Origin: Candidatus Accumulibacter phosphatis
Lineage (GTDB): Bacteria; Pseudomonadota; Gammaproteobacteria; Burkholderiales; Rhodocyclaceae
DNA length: 64,000 bases
Assembly: GCF_012939955.1 (NCBI RefSeq)
Contig: NZ_SPMY01000022.1
Coordinates: 1 to 64,000 of the forward strand
Direction of reading: 5' to 3'
Part shown: in pieces, positions 48,809 to 56,676 of the stretch
How positions within the stretch are numbered: position 1 is the first letter of the stretch
Layout: each line of letters starts with the position of its first letter
Position numbers and translations under genes: made by a program
The notes under the pieces: model-generated
The model's database searches: none
Seen by the model: the letters and a program-made list of their open reading frames with translations, nothing else
Told to the model about the DNA's origin: nothing

Positions 48809-49335
48809 GACAAGACAAAACGCAGAATCGCCAGCACCAGCAAGGTATAGCCAGCAGCGACCAGATCGTCGGTCATCACCCCGAATCCGTTCTTCACCTG
48901 CTCGTCGAAGTAACGCGCCGGTTGCGGCTTGCTGATGTCGAAAAAGCGGAACAGGCAGAAAGCAGTGGTCTGCCACAACCAATTATCGGGACAAAACAGC
49001 AGCACCAGCCAGAACGGTACGATCTCGTCCCAGACGATGCTGCCGTGATCGACGACACCCAGGTCGACGCCGGTCTTATGTACCGCCAGCACGCCGCCGA
49101 CGAAACAGACGACAATGAAAGCCAGTAGTTCGAAGTCGCTCATGTACGGACGCAACAGCAGGAACGACAACCAGCCGAAGAGCGTACCGAACGTCCCCGG
49201 CGCGCGCGGCGACAAGCCACTGCCGAAACCACAGGCAAGCAGGTGCGCGGGATGCGCCATGAGAAACTGCAGGGAAGGCGGATGGGACGGATTGTAAGGA
49301 TTGGGATCAGGCAAAGTGGTCGAATCCTTGGCCAT
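48805..49335 (-). CDS. pgpA: Phosphatidylglycerophosphatase A
   Basis: PgpA dephosphorylates phosphatidylglycerol phosphate in the inner membrane. The protein shows GFGSGLSPRAPGTFGTL, the metal-binding VWDEIVPFW and FRFFDISKPQPARYFD, with about three hydrophobic helices. The start at 49335 overlaps thiL by 29 bases; a second start at 49260 (MAHPAHLLA) is possible. Order thiL-pgpA-pncC is common. Confidence 0.92.
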   Translation of the reverse strand: MAKDSTTLPDPNPYNPSHPPSLQFLMAHPAHLLACGFGSGLSPRAPGTFGTLFGWLSFLLLRPYMSDFELLAFIVVCFVGGVLAVHKTGVDLGVVDHGSIVWDEIVPFWLVLLFCPDNWLWQTTAFCLFRFFDISKPQPARYFDEQVKNGFGVMTDDLVAAGYTLLVLAILRFVLS

Positions 49336-50266
49336 CGACGGCTAGCTCCTGGCCGTCTTCGTCAAGCAGCGTCAGGCGCCTGTCGGCCGCAGCGACGATC
49401 CGGCCGAAGCGCCAGAGCGGCAGATCAAGCTCGGCGGCCAGCGCGGCAAGCTCGCGCCGTCTTGCCGGCGCTGCCGAGAAAACAAGCTCGTAGTCGTCAC
49501 CGCCGGCCAGCTGGCATTGGCGCGCGAACGCCGGGTCGGCGCCGGCCGGTCTCGATGGCAGCTGCCCCACCTGGACTTCCGCGGCAACCGCAGAGCGTTC
49601 AAGGATATGCCCGAGATCCGCGAGCAAGCCATCCGAGACATCGATGGCCGCGTTCGCCAGGCGACGCGAGCGCAATTCCAGACCCAGTTCGACGCGCGGC
49701 CACGGTTGCTGCAAGGCCGCCAGACAGCGTTTGGCGAGCCCCTCCGCGAGCTCAGTCCGTCCCTGCAAATGGGCCAGCCCCAGGGCCGCCAGGCCCGGCC
49801 AGCCGGAAACCCAGAGGTCGTCACCGGGCAAGGCCCGATCGCGACGAAGCGCCTCGCCGGCAGGCAGCTCACCGAGCACAGTGAAGCACAGATTGAGCGG
49901 GCCGCGCGTCGTATCGCCGCCGACCAGATCAACGCCGTAGCGACTGGCGCATGCAAAGACGCCTTCCGAAAACGACGCCAGCCATTCCGCGCACGCTTCC
50001 GGCAGGCTGCCCGCAAGTAGCGCCCAGCGAGGCTTGGCGCCCATCGCGGCGAGGTCGGAGAGGTTGACCGCGAGAGCTTTCCAGCCGAGCTGGCGGGGGT
50101 CGGTATCGGGCAGAAAATGACGGCCAGCAACCAGCATGTCGGTGCTGATCGCCAGTTCGCAACCTGCCGACGGCACGAGCAGCGCGCAATCGTCACCGGG
50201 GCCGAGAACCGCCTGCGGCGTCGGCCTGGAAAAATACGTTCGGATCAGTTCAAACTCGCTGGGCAT
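49307..50266 (-). CDS. thiL: Thiamine-monophosphate kinase ThiL
   Basis: ThiL phosphorylates thiamine monophosphate to the active pyrophosphate. The 319-residue product has the typical GPGDDCALL, STDMLVAGRHF, GGDTTRGPLN and AIDVSDGLLADLGH motifs for Mg-ATP and substrate binding. The ATG at 50266 follows GGAGGAGGGG. It lies 56 bases after nusB. Confidence 0.94.
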   Translation of the reverse strand: MPSEFELIRTYFSRPTPQAVLGPGDDCALLVPSAGCELAISTDMLVAGRHFLPDTDPRQLGWKALAVNLSDLAAMGAKPRWALLAGSLPEACAEWLASFSEGVFACASRYGVDLVGGDTTRGPLNLCFTVLGELPAGEALRRDRALPGDDLWVSGWPGLAALGLAHLQGRTELAEGLAKRCLAALQQPWPRVELGLELRSRRLANAAIDVSDGLLADLGHILERSAVAAEVQVGQLPSRPAGADPAFARQCQLAGGDDYELVFSAAPARRRELAALAAELDLPLWRFGRIVAAADRRLTLLDEDGQELAVDGQGFDHFA

Positions 50267-50322
50267 CACCGCCCCTCCTCCTTGCCAATGCACGACTTGC
50301 CGGGCTTGCTCGGCGACGCTGC

Positions 50323-50811
50323 TCAGCGTGCTTTGGCGCGTGCCGCGCGCTTGGCTTCGACCTCGGCCGGACGCAATCTGGCAGCCAGCTTGTCGAGTAC
50401 GCCGTTGACGTACTTGTGGCCGTCGGTACCACCGTAAGCCTTGGCCAGTTCGATTGACTCGTTGATGATCACCCGATAGGGGGTCTGCGGATAATTACCC
50501 AGCTCGAAAGCTCCCGCCAGCAGGACGCTGGCCTCGATCGGTGACAGCTCGTCAAAGGGCCGGTCCAGATACACCTGTAACTGCTCCTGCAGCACCGAAC
50601 GCTGGACGAGAACACCGCGCAGCAACTTGACGAAGAACTCACGGTCAGCCTTGTCGAAGCCTTCGACGTCGCCGAGGTGCGCTTCGATTGCTGCTTCGTC
50701 GTTGCCACTCAGCTGCCACTGGTAAAGCCCCTGCAGGGCGAACTCGCGGGCCCGGCGACGCGGCGACCTGACGGCACTGGCGTTGGCCTTGTTCGGCAAA
50801 CCCCCGGCCAT
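50323..50811 (-). CDS. nusB: Transcription antitermination factor NusB
   Basis: NusB with NusE (S10) assembles antitermination complexes on rRNA operons. The 162-residue protein shows RRRAREFALQGLYQWQLSG and the conserved C-terminal PYRVIINESIELAKAYGGTDGHKYVNGVLD. Its ATG overlaps the ribH stop by one base (TGATG). A basic Lys/Arg/Ala tail follows the domain. Confidence 0.95.
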   Translation of the reverse strand: MAGGLPNKANASAVRSPRRRAREFALQGLYQWQLSGNDEAAIEAHLGDVEGFDKADREFFVKLLRGVLVQRSVLQEQLQVYLDRPFDELSPIEASVLLAGAFELGNYPQTPYRVIINESIELAKAYGGTDGHKYVNGVLDKLAARLRPAEVEAKRAARAKAR

Positions 50812-51326
50812 CACGAGCGCTCCCCGAGTGCCACCAGCAGATTGGCCATCTCGACCGCCACCTGTGCGCAGTCGGCGCCTTTCTGGTGCATGCGGGCCAA
50901 CGCCTGATCGTCGTCTTCGCAGGTCAGAATTCCGTTGGCGATGGGCACGCCGCTGTCGAGCTGCACTTCCATCACTCCCCGGCTCGAGTCGTTGGCGACG
51001 ATCTCGAAATGATAGGTTTCGCCGCGGATGACCGCGCCGAGTGCGACCAGCGCGTCGAAACGCTCGCTTTGTGCCATCGTCTGCAGGGCCAGGGGGATCT
51101 CCAGAGCGCCCGGGACGGTGGTCAGCGTAATGCGCGCTGCGTCGACGCCGAGGCGCTGCAACTCACTGAGGCAGGCACTGAGCAGGCCTTCACCAAGTTC
51201 CGGGCTGAAGCGGCTCATGACGATACCGATCGCCAGCCCTTCGCCGTCCAGCGAAGCCGCACATTCGTCGATGGCCTCGTCGCGACGCACGGGCGCGGTG
51301 TTGGTAGGCGTTGTCTGGATGCTCAT
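50811..51326 (-). CDS. ribH: 6,7-dimethyl-8-ribityllumazine synthase
   Basis: Lumazine synthase condenses the ribB product with the pyrimidine intermediate. The 171-residue product has [18 protein letters not shown], the active-site [21 protein letters not shown] and [15 protein letters not shown]. It overlaps ribBX by one base at its start and nusB at its end. Confidence 0.94.
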   Translation of the reverse strand: MSIQTTPTNTAPVRRDEAIDECAASLDGEGLAIGIVMSRFSPELGEGLLSACLSELQRLGVDAARITLTTVPGALEIPLALQTMAQSERFDALVALGAVIRGETYHFEIVANDSSRGVMEVQLDSGVPIANGILTCEDDDQALARMHQKGADCAQVAVEMANLLVALGERS

Positions 51327-52459
51327 CAGAGTCCTTCAAGGTCGGTCAGTTTGGCAATATGCCCAGTGACTTCGAGATCGAAGCCGGTCATGCTCGGCAT
51401 CCGCCGCGGACTGGCCAGCAATTTCATCTTGCCGACCCCCAGATCACGCAGGATCTGCGCCCCGATACCGTAGATGCGCGGGTCCCAACGGGCAGCCGGA
51501 CGTTTGCTCGCGGCTGGCTCACGGAGCATGGCGAGAATATCCTGACCGCTTTCGGGACGGTGCAGCAAGACGATCACCCCCGCCCTCGCCCGCGCCAACG
51601 CCGCTTGTGCGACGTCGAGCGAAAAAGTATGCCGCTCCCCACCCGGGTCAAGGAAATCGACGACCGAGAGCGGTTCATGCACCCGCACCAGCGTCTCCTG
51701 ATCGGGGCAGATCTCGCCCTTGGTGAGCACCAGATGCACCTCGTTCGAGGTGCAATCGGTATACGCGTGCAGCATGAACTCGCCGTGCGCTGACTGTACC
51801 GCTTTCGACAGCGTGCGCTCGACCAGGGTCTCGTGCTGGCTGCGGTAATGAATCAGATCGGCGATGGTGCCGATCTTGAGGCCATGCTGGCGAGCGAAGT
51901 CGACCAGGTCGTGCAGACGGGCCATGCTGCCATCCTCGTTGAGGATCTCGCAAATCACCGCCGCTGGTTCGAGCCCGGCGAGCAGCGCCAGATCACAGCC
52001 AGCTTCCGTATGCCCGGCACGCACCAGGACACCGCCCGCGCGCGCCATGATCGGAAAGACATGCCCGGGCTGCACGATGTCGGTCGGCTCGGCGTTACGC
52101 GCCACCGCCGCCTGGATGGTCAGCGCGCGGTCCTGCGCCGAGATCCCCGTGGTCACCCCTTCGGCGGCTTCGATTGAAACCGTGAACGCCGTACTGTACG
52201 GACTCTTGTTGTCGCGCGCCATCTGCGTCAGGCCCAGTTGCCCGCAACGCGCTTCGGTCAACGTCAGGCAAATCAGGCCACGCCCGAAACGGGCCATGAA
52301 GTTGATCGCTTCCGGCGTAACATGCTCGGCGGCGAGAATCAAATCGCCTTCGTTCTCGCGGTCTTCCTCGTCGACCAGAACGACCATCCGTCCGGCACGC
52401 ATTTCGACAATGATTTCTTCGATCGGTGATACATCGCCAGAAGTGCTCTGTGGTGCCAT
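51326..52459 (-). CDS. ribBX: 3,4-dihydroxy-2-butanone-4-phosphate synthase with degenerate GTP cyclohydrolase II domain
   Basis: The 377-residue product begins with an intact RibB domain (residues ~10-210: [35 protein letters not shown]), which makes the four-carbon unit of riboflavin. The C-terminal domain is RibA-like, but the three zinc-binding cysteines of GTP cyclohydrolase II are missing; the region reads [21 protein letters not shown] where the C-x-C should be. Such hybrids (RibBX) are known to lack cyclohydrolase activity, so a separate ribA is expected elsewhere. No FMN riboswitch motif is seen upstream. Confidence 0.88.
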   Translation of the reverse strand: MAPQSTSGDVSPIEEIIVEMRAGRMVVLVDEEDRENEGDLILAAEHVTPEAINFMARFGRGLICLTLTEARCGQLGLTQMARDNKSPYSTAFTVSIEAAEGVTTGISAQDRALTIQAAVARNAEPTDIVQPGHVFPIMARAGGVLVRAGHTEAGCDLALLAGLEPAAVICEILNEDGSMARLHDLVDFARQHGLKIGTIADLIHYRSQHETLVERTLSKAVQSAHGEFMLHAYTDCTSNEVHLVLTKGEICPDQETLVRVHEPLSVVDFLDPGGERHTFSLDVAQAALARARAGVIVLLHRPESGQDILAMLREPAASKRPAARWDPRIYGIGAQILRDLGVGKMKLLASPRRMPSMTGFDLEVTGHIAKLTDLEGL

Positions 52460-52866
52460 TCTTTACATCCTCCACGCCGGGCTTGCGCGTAAATAGGCCC
52501 ACGCCAACTGGCGACAGGCCATCGCCTGCTAAGACGGGCAGGTTCCTCGGACGCCGCACCGCTCCAGCTGCGTCTGGAAGGGGCAAAGCTCGCCTGGCAA
52601 ACGCCGCCCCGGCCAGCGTCGCTCCCGAGCCCGGCATTCTCTCAGTTTCCGGGCTTGACCGCTATGCAGGGATGAGGCAGATGCTGCTATTGCGGCTATT
52701 CGTCGACCAACGCCCTGCCCGGCGATCGCCCAACAAGTCAATTATTCGTTTTATCATGGTCGACAGCGACAGCCCAGGGCAGTCGGCTGATCAGTTGAAC
52801 GGTAACTGGGTGTGCGTCGGCACATTCCGACGAGGGTGAATGCCAAGAGGGCGAAGGATCAGTTCA
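52460..52866. other. Divergent intergenic region
   Basis: About 400 bases between ribBX and the receiver-domain gene. An AT-rich island at 52736-52760 could hold a promoter for either gene (TATCAT at 52752-52757 on the plus strand), without a clear -35. Small inverted repeats occur near 52505-52545. No RFN riboswitch core was found. Confidence 0.45.
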
Positions 52867-53703
52867 ATGTCAATCAATGAGAGCTTGCTGTTGATCGCCG
52901 CGGGAGTCGGCGTGGCCTTTTTCGCATGGCGCTCCTTCAATACACGTCGCTCAGCGAACGAGCAAGCGGAACGGACGGCAATTCAAGACGCTGCCCGTGC
53001 AGAGGCCCAGCGCAAGGCCGCCGAGGAAGCCGCTCGTGCCGAAGCCGAACGCAAGGCCGCAGAAGAAGCCGCTCGTGCCGAAGTCGAGCGCAAGGTCGCC
53101 AGGGAGGCGGCGCAGGCCGAGGCCGACCGCCAGGCCGTTGAGAAAGCCCAGCGCCTGGAAGATGAGGAACGGCTGGCGGTCGACCAGGCCATTGCTCGAG
53201 AAACCGAGCGCCAGGCAAGCGAGGAAAATGCCCGCCGAGCGGCTGAACGGAAAGCTGCCGAGGACGCACGGCAGCTAGCCGCGACCCGCACCGCGACTGT
53301 CGCGCCGGCAAAAGCGAAGACGCCAGAAGAAACAGTGGTCATGGTCGCAGACGATTCCAAGGTGGTCCGCGTCAAGACCGGCCGGCTGTTGGGCGCGCAG
53401 CACTATCAAGTGGTAATGGCTGAAGACGGACTGGACGCCGCCCGGCAAATCGAGAGAGCCTTACCCGATGTACTGATTACCGACGTTGATATGCCCGGCA
53501 TGAGCGGCTTGCAGCTGACACGGCAGCTGCGTGCCCATGCGGCGACCGCAGGGCTGCCGATCATCATGGTCACTTCGGACAGTGAGCAGTTGCGCGGTGA
53601 AGCACACGCCGCGGGCGTAAACGTGCTGCTCGGCAAACCCTACCCCGAGGCGCAACTGCTCGCCCATATTCAGAGCTTGCTTAGCGGACAGAGCTGCACT
53701 TGA
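52867..53703 (+). CDS. Membrane-anchored coiled-coil response regulator
   Basis: The 278-residue protein has an N-terminal membrane helix (about residues 8-23), then ~115 residues of Ala/Glu/Arg-rich heptad-like sequence (repeats such as AAEEAARAEAERK). A complete CheY-like receiver domain follows at about 158-275: acidic pair in MVADDSKVV, phospho-acceptor Asp206 in ITDVDMPG, Thr/Ser in VTSDS, Lys in GKPYP. There is no output domain, so signalling must be by protein contact, perhaps at the membrane or cell pole. The ATG at 52867 follows AAGGA. No histidine kinase is near. Confidence 0.8.
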   Translation: MSINESLLLIAAGVGVAFFAWRSFNTRRSANEQAERTAIQDAARAEAQRKAAEEAARAEAERKAAEEAARAEVERKVAREAAQAEADRQAVEKAQRLEDEERLAVDQAIARETERQASEENARRAAERKAAEDARQLAATRTATVAPAKAKTPEETVVMVADDSKVVRVKTGRLLGAQHYQVVMAEDGLDAARQIERALPDVLITDVDMPGMSGLQLTRQLRAHAATAGLPIIMVTSDSEQLRGEAHAAGVNVLLGKPYPEAQLLAHIQSLLSGQSCT

Positions 53704-53729
53704 GGCAGCACGCAACGAGCAGCGGCGAG

Positions 53730-54182
53730 ATGGAGAGGGAGAGCACAGCAAGGTCCGAACAAGCGCCGACGCACGCGGAACGAAAACCCGCGCTGGCCGA
53801 GTTCGTCATCGTCTGCCTGTGCGCTGAGTGGTGCGGCGTTTGCCGCGAGTACCAGGACGGCTTCGCGAAGCTTGCCCGCCAGTTTCCGGGAGCCGGATTT
53901 CACTGGCTGGATATCGAGGAACACGCCGACGATCTGGGCGACATTGACGTGGACAACTTCCCAACGCTGCTCATCAAGCGCCGGGAGCTGGTCCTTTTCT
54001 ACGGGACGATGCTACCCACAGCAAGTCACCTGAAACGGACAATCGAAGCCTTCCTCGAACAAAGCATTGAAGAAAGTGAGGAATACGCTTTCTCGAACGT
54101 CGAGCGGCACGGCTGGCAGGACGACCAGGACCTGCGCCGACTCAACGCAACGAGCCTGGGCGAACTCTGCCCACAGGTCTAG
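53730..54182 (+). CDS. Thioredoxin-fold protein with WCGVC motif
   Basis: The ~150-residue product has CLCAEWCGVCREYQDGF (thioredoxin-type C-x-x-C), WLDIEEHADDLGDIDVDNFPTLLI with the cis-Pro, and a helical C-terminal extension of about 40 residues. No signal peptide is seen, so it is probably a cytoplasmic reductant or chaperone. The start is uncertain: ATG at 53730, or a TTG at 53700 overlapping the receiver gene. Immediate proximity suggests co-transcription with the receiver gene. Confidence 0.72.
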   Translation: MERESTARSEQAPTHAERKPALAEFVIVCLCAEWCGVCREYQDGFAKLARQFPGAGFHWLDIEEHADDLGDIDVDNFPTLLIKRRELVLFYGTMLPTASHLKRTIEAFLEQSIEESEEYAFSNVERHGWQDDQDLRRLNATSLGELCPQV

Positions 54183-54204
54183 CCAACGCGACGTTGTAGC
54201 GCAC

Positions 54205-55119
54205 CTACAGGGCAACCAGCACGCCCTGCTCGTCGCGTAGCGTACCGACGCGAATCAGGTCGCGAACCAGGCGCTGCGCCAGCGCCTGGTTACTGAGATT
54301 GAGATAGCGCGTGTTCACGCTCTGGCAGAAACTCAGGCCGGCCAGAAAATCAGGCAGATCGGCACGTGGCAGTTGCCGCCTTTCCAGCAAGGCAAAAGCA
54401 AGGATCACCTTGAGCGCGTGCCAGGCGAGCAGATCGATATCCTGTTCGAAAGCCGCCAGCCGCCGATAGGCCCGCTCAAAAGCATCGTCGACCTCGATGA
54501 ACGGCGCGCCATGACCGGGAATCACCAGCTCGACCGGCAGGCGAGCCAGCACGTCGAGCGTTTCACGGGCCGCCTTCAGGCCGCCGGCACCTTCCGGATG
54601 GCCGAGAATCTCCGAGAAGATGACCCCGAAGCCGTTCCGCCACAGGGCGTCGCCGGAGATCAGGATGCGCCGCTCGGGGTTGTGAAAAGCAAGCGCGTCC
54701 ATATCGTGGCCGGGAACCGCAATGGCCCGCCAGTTGAGACCGCCGAGCTCGCTTTCATCGCCAGCGGCAATCGTCGCGTCGTGGCGAAAACGCGTAGCGG
54801 ACTGGCCAAGCGGCGATAGCAAGAGCGCCTCTTCGTCCCACTCGGCAATCGTCGCATCAATGCCGTGCGGAACAATGACCTGGCAGCCGAAAGCCGCGCT
54901 CACCGCCGCGTTGCCGCCGATATGGTCGGAATGCGAATGGGTGTTCAGCAAGCGGGTCAGCCGCCGACCCGCTAGTGCGTGTTCGAGCAAGGCGACGGTC
55001 TGCTGGGCCTGCGTGACGTAGCCGCTGTCGATCAAGGCCGCCTGCTCGCCTTCAAGAAAGACGATATTGTTCGACGACAACCAGCCGCGCTCGAGAACCA
55101 GCAGGTTCTCGGGCAGCAT
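54205..55119 (-). CDS. Metallo-beta-lactamase-fold hydrolase
   Basis: The 304-residue protein has the metal-binding THSHSDHIGG (His-x-His-x-Asp-His), a further His in VPGHDMDALAFHN, Asp in LISGDALWRNGFG and the distal GHG in VIPGHGAPF. This is the binuclear-metal MBL hydrolase pattern. A C-terminal ~80-residue helical region follows. The substrate (thioester, phosphodiester or lactone) is unknown. The ATG lies within the first unit of the tandem repeat and overlaps a TGA in the form TGATG. It is the last gene of the liu/DUF1289 transcription unit. Confidence 0.8.
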   Translation of the reverse strand: MLPENLLVLERGWLSSNNIVFLEGEQAALIDSGYVTQAQQTVALLEHALAGRRLTRLLNTHSHSDHIGGNAAVSAAFGCQVIVPHGIDATIAEWDEEALLLSPLGQSATRFRHDATIAAGDESELGGLNWRAIAVPGHDMDALAFHNPERRILISGDALWRNGFGVIFSEILGHPEGAGGLKAARETLDVLARLPVELVIPGHGAPFIEVDDAFERAYRRLAAFEQDIDLLAWHALKVILAFALLERRQLPRADLPDFLAGLSFCQSVNTRYLNLSNQALAQRLVRDLIRVGTLRDEQGVLVAL

Positions 55120-55243
55120 CAGGGACCGTCCGGAGAATCGTCGGGAGACATCAGCGACTCCCCGGAGGATCGTCGGGCGACATCAGGACTCACCCGGAGA
55201 AGCGCCGGCAGCATCAGTGCTTGCCTGGAGAATCGCCGTCGGG
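55117..55243. repeat. Four tandem copies of a ~32-bp unit at a gene junction
   Basis: Imperfect copies occupy 55117-55148, 55149-55180, 55181-55211 and 55212-55243. Each begins with CATCAG or CATCAGG (plus strand) and contains a CCGGAGAATCGTCGGG-like core with substitutions. On the minus strand every copy ends in TGATG. The outermost copies supply the stop codon of the DUF1289 gene and the start codon of the MBL-fold gene. Confidence 0.85.
55119..55214 (-). CDS. Possible 31-codon coupling ORF made by the tandem repeat
   Basis: A frame of 31 codons begins at the ATG overlapping the DUF1289 stop (TGATG at 55216-55212) and ends with a TGA overlapping the MBL start (TGATG at 55121-55117). Its peptide (MLPALLRVSPDVARR and on) has no recognisable family. 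It could simply allow ribosomes to pass from one gene to the next. Expression is not shown by anything in the sequence. Confidence 0.3.
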   Translation of the reverse strand: MLPALLRVSPDVARRSSGESLMSPDDSPDGP

Positions 55244-55405
55244 GCCCGCATCGACGACCCGCAGCGGACGCGCTTCCTCGGCGACGATCTCCTGCGAAGC
55301 CTCGGATACCGGCTCGGGCGGGCGTCCACAGCCAAGGCAGTAACCCGAATCGGGGTCGAACATACACACACCGACGCAGAGATAGTCGTCTTCAGTCGTG
55401 CTCAT
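55214..55405 (-). CDS. DUF1289 small cysteine protein
   Basis: The 63-residue product has the DUF1289 signature CVGVCMFDPDSGYCLGCGR (C-x3-C-x8-C-x2-C), which suggests a zinc or Fe-S site; the function is unknown. It is the second of two DUF1289 genes in tandem. Its C-terminal codons (DGDSPGKH) lie inside the fourth copy of the tandem repeat. Confidence 0.8.
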   Translation of the reverse strand: MSTTEDDYLCVGVCMFDPDSGYCLGCGRPPEPVSEASQEIVAEEARPLRVVDAGPDGDSPGKH

Positions 55406-55444
55406 TCGCGATGACCCTGCTCACGTAACCCACTGCCGCCCGGT

Positions 55445-55714
55445 CTATTCTTCACGCGCTCGCTCCTCGCCTCTGCTGCTGCCCGTCGGCTCACAGTCGT
55501 CACGGAAGTCCTCGCCTGCCGCACAGGCACTGTGCTCGATGCGGCGACGCTCGACAGCGACCAGTATGTTCAGGCGCTGCTCGTCCCGCGTTCGGCTCCA
55601 GACGGCGATCTCCGCAATGGTCCGGAAGCAGCCGATGCAGAAACCGCCGTCGTCGTCCATTTTGCAGACGTTGATGCACGGCGAAGCGACGCTTGGCGTC
55701 GGCGGTTGACTCAC
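55445..55714 (-). CDS. DUF1289 family protein
   Basis: The 89-residue product (GTG at 55714 after GGGGAGGAG) has CINVCKMDDDGGFCIGCFR with the same four-cysteine spacing as its neighbour, then WSRTRDEQRLNILVAVERRR, the usual DUF1289 continuation (often WxxxSxxEKxxVL). It lies 16 bases after liuE, in the same transcription unit. The family is frequently found near housekeeping metabolic genes; its role is unknown. Confidence 0.8.
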   Translation of the reverse strand: MSQPPTPSVASPCINVCKMDDDGGFCIGCFRTIAEIAVWSRTRDEQRLNILVAVERRRIEHSACAAGEDFRDDCEPTGSSRGEERAREE

Positions 55715-55730
55715 GACAATCTCCTCCCCA

Positions 55731-56675
55731 TCAAAGACCTTGCTCCTGCTTTTCGCCAGCCCGCTGGCGGGCGAGCAGCGCGCGCGCCGCTTTCGACGCA
55801 GATTCGCGGCCCAGGTGACTCGAGATGAACTGGCCGGCAGCGAGCAACTTGTCGATATCGACACCGCTCTCGATGGCCAAGCCCTGCAGCAGATAAACGA
55901 CGTCTTCGGTAGCCACGTTACCGCTCGCGCCGGCCGCATACGGACACCCACCGAGCCCGGCGATCGAGCTGTCGAAGACCGCCATGCCCATTTCCAGCGA
56001 AGCGTAGATATTGGCGATCGCCATCCCGTAGGTGTCGTGGTAATGGCCCGCCAGGCGCTTCATCGGCACCACTGCCGCACACGCCGCCAGCATTCTCTGC
56101 ACCGACGCCGGCGTCCCGGCACCGATGGTATCGCCGAGCGAAACCTCGTAGCAACCCATGTCGAGCAGCTGCCGCGCGACCGCGGCAACACGCTGCGGAT
56201 CAACGGCGCCTTCGTAGGGGCAGGCGACCACGCATGACACGTAAGCACGCACGCGTATCTCGAGCGCGCTGGCGGTGTCGACGACGGCAGCGAAACGCTT
56301 CAGACTTTCGGCAATGCTGCAGTTGATGTTCTTCTGCGAGAATGACTCCGAAGCGGCACCGAAAATTGCAACTTCCTGCGCCCCCGCTTCTACCGCCGCG
56401 TCGAAACCCTTGAGGTTGGGCGTCAGAACCGGGTACGCCACCTGCAGCCGGCGTCGCGGACTCGCCAAGACCGCGCGCAGGACCTCGGCGTTGTCTGCCA
56501 TTTGCGGCACCCATTTCGGCGACACGAACGAGGTCGCCTCGATGGCCGGCAGGCCGGCGTCGGCGAGACGCTCGATGAGTTCGACCTTGATCGCCGCCGG
56601 GACGATCTGCGCCTCGTTCTGCAGACCATCGCGGGGACCGACTTCGACCAGTTTGACCTGTGCCGGCAGCGCCAT
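55731..56675 (-). CDS. liuE: Hydroxymethylglutaryl-CoA lyase
   Basis: This lyase splits HMG-CoA into acetyl-CoA and acetoacetate, the last step of leucine breakdown. The 314-residue protein shows [23 protein letters not shown] and the catalytic-Cys loop [19 protein letters not shown]. The ATG at 56675 is one base from the liuD stop. Confidence 0.93.
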   Translation of the reverse strand: MALPAQVKLVEVGPRDGLQNEAQIVPAAIKVELIERLADAGLPAIEATSFVSPKWVPQMADNAEVLRAVLASPRRRLQVAYPVLTPNLKGFDAAVEAGAQEVAIFGAASESFSQKNINCSIAESLKRFAAVVDTASALEIRVRAYVSCVVACPYEGAVDPQRVAAVARQLLDMGCYEVSLGDTIGAGTPASVQRMLAACAAVVPMKRLAGHYHDTYGMAIANIYASLEMGMAVFDSSIAGLGGCPYAAGASGNVATEDVVYLLQGLAIESGVDIDKLLAAGQFISSHLGRESASKAARALLARQRAGEKQEQGL

Positions 56676-56676
56676 C

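Noticed and set aside
52460-52866. FMN (RFN) or TPP riboswitch upstream of ribBX
   Set aside because: A CTGAGAGAATGCCGGG-like string on the minus strand recalls riboswitch cores, but the other conserved blocks of either class are missing.
55117-55243. Tandem repeat as a CRISPR array
   Set aside because: Units are contiguous, degenerate and have no unique spacers; they are a duplicated gene junction.
54722-55414. Plus-strand frames across the MBL/DUF1289 junction
   Set aside because: They mirror the minus-strand genes and tandem repeat and lack ribosome sites or motifs.
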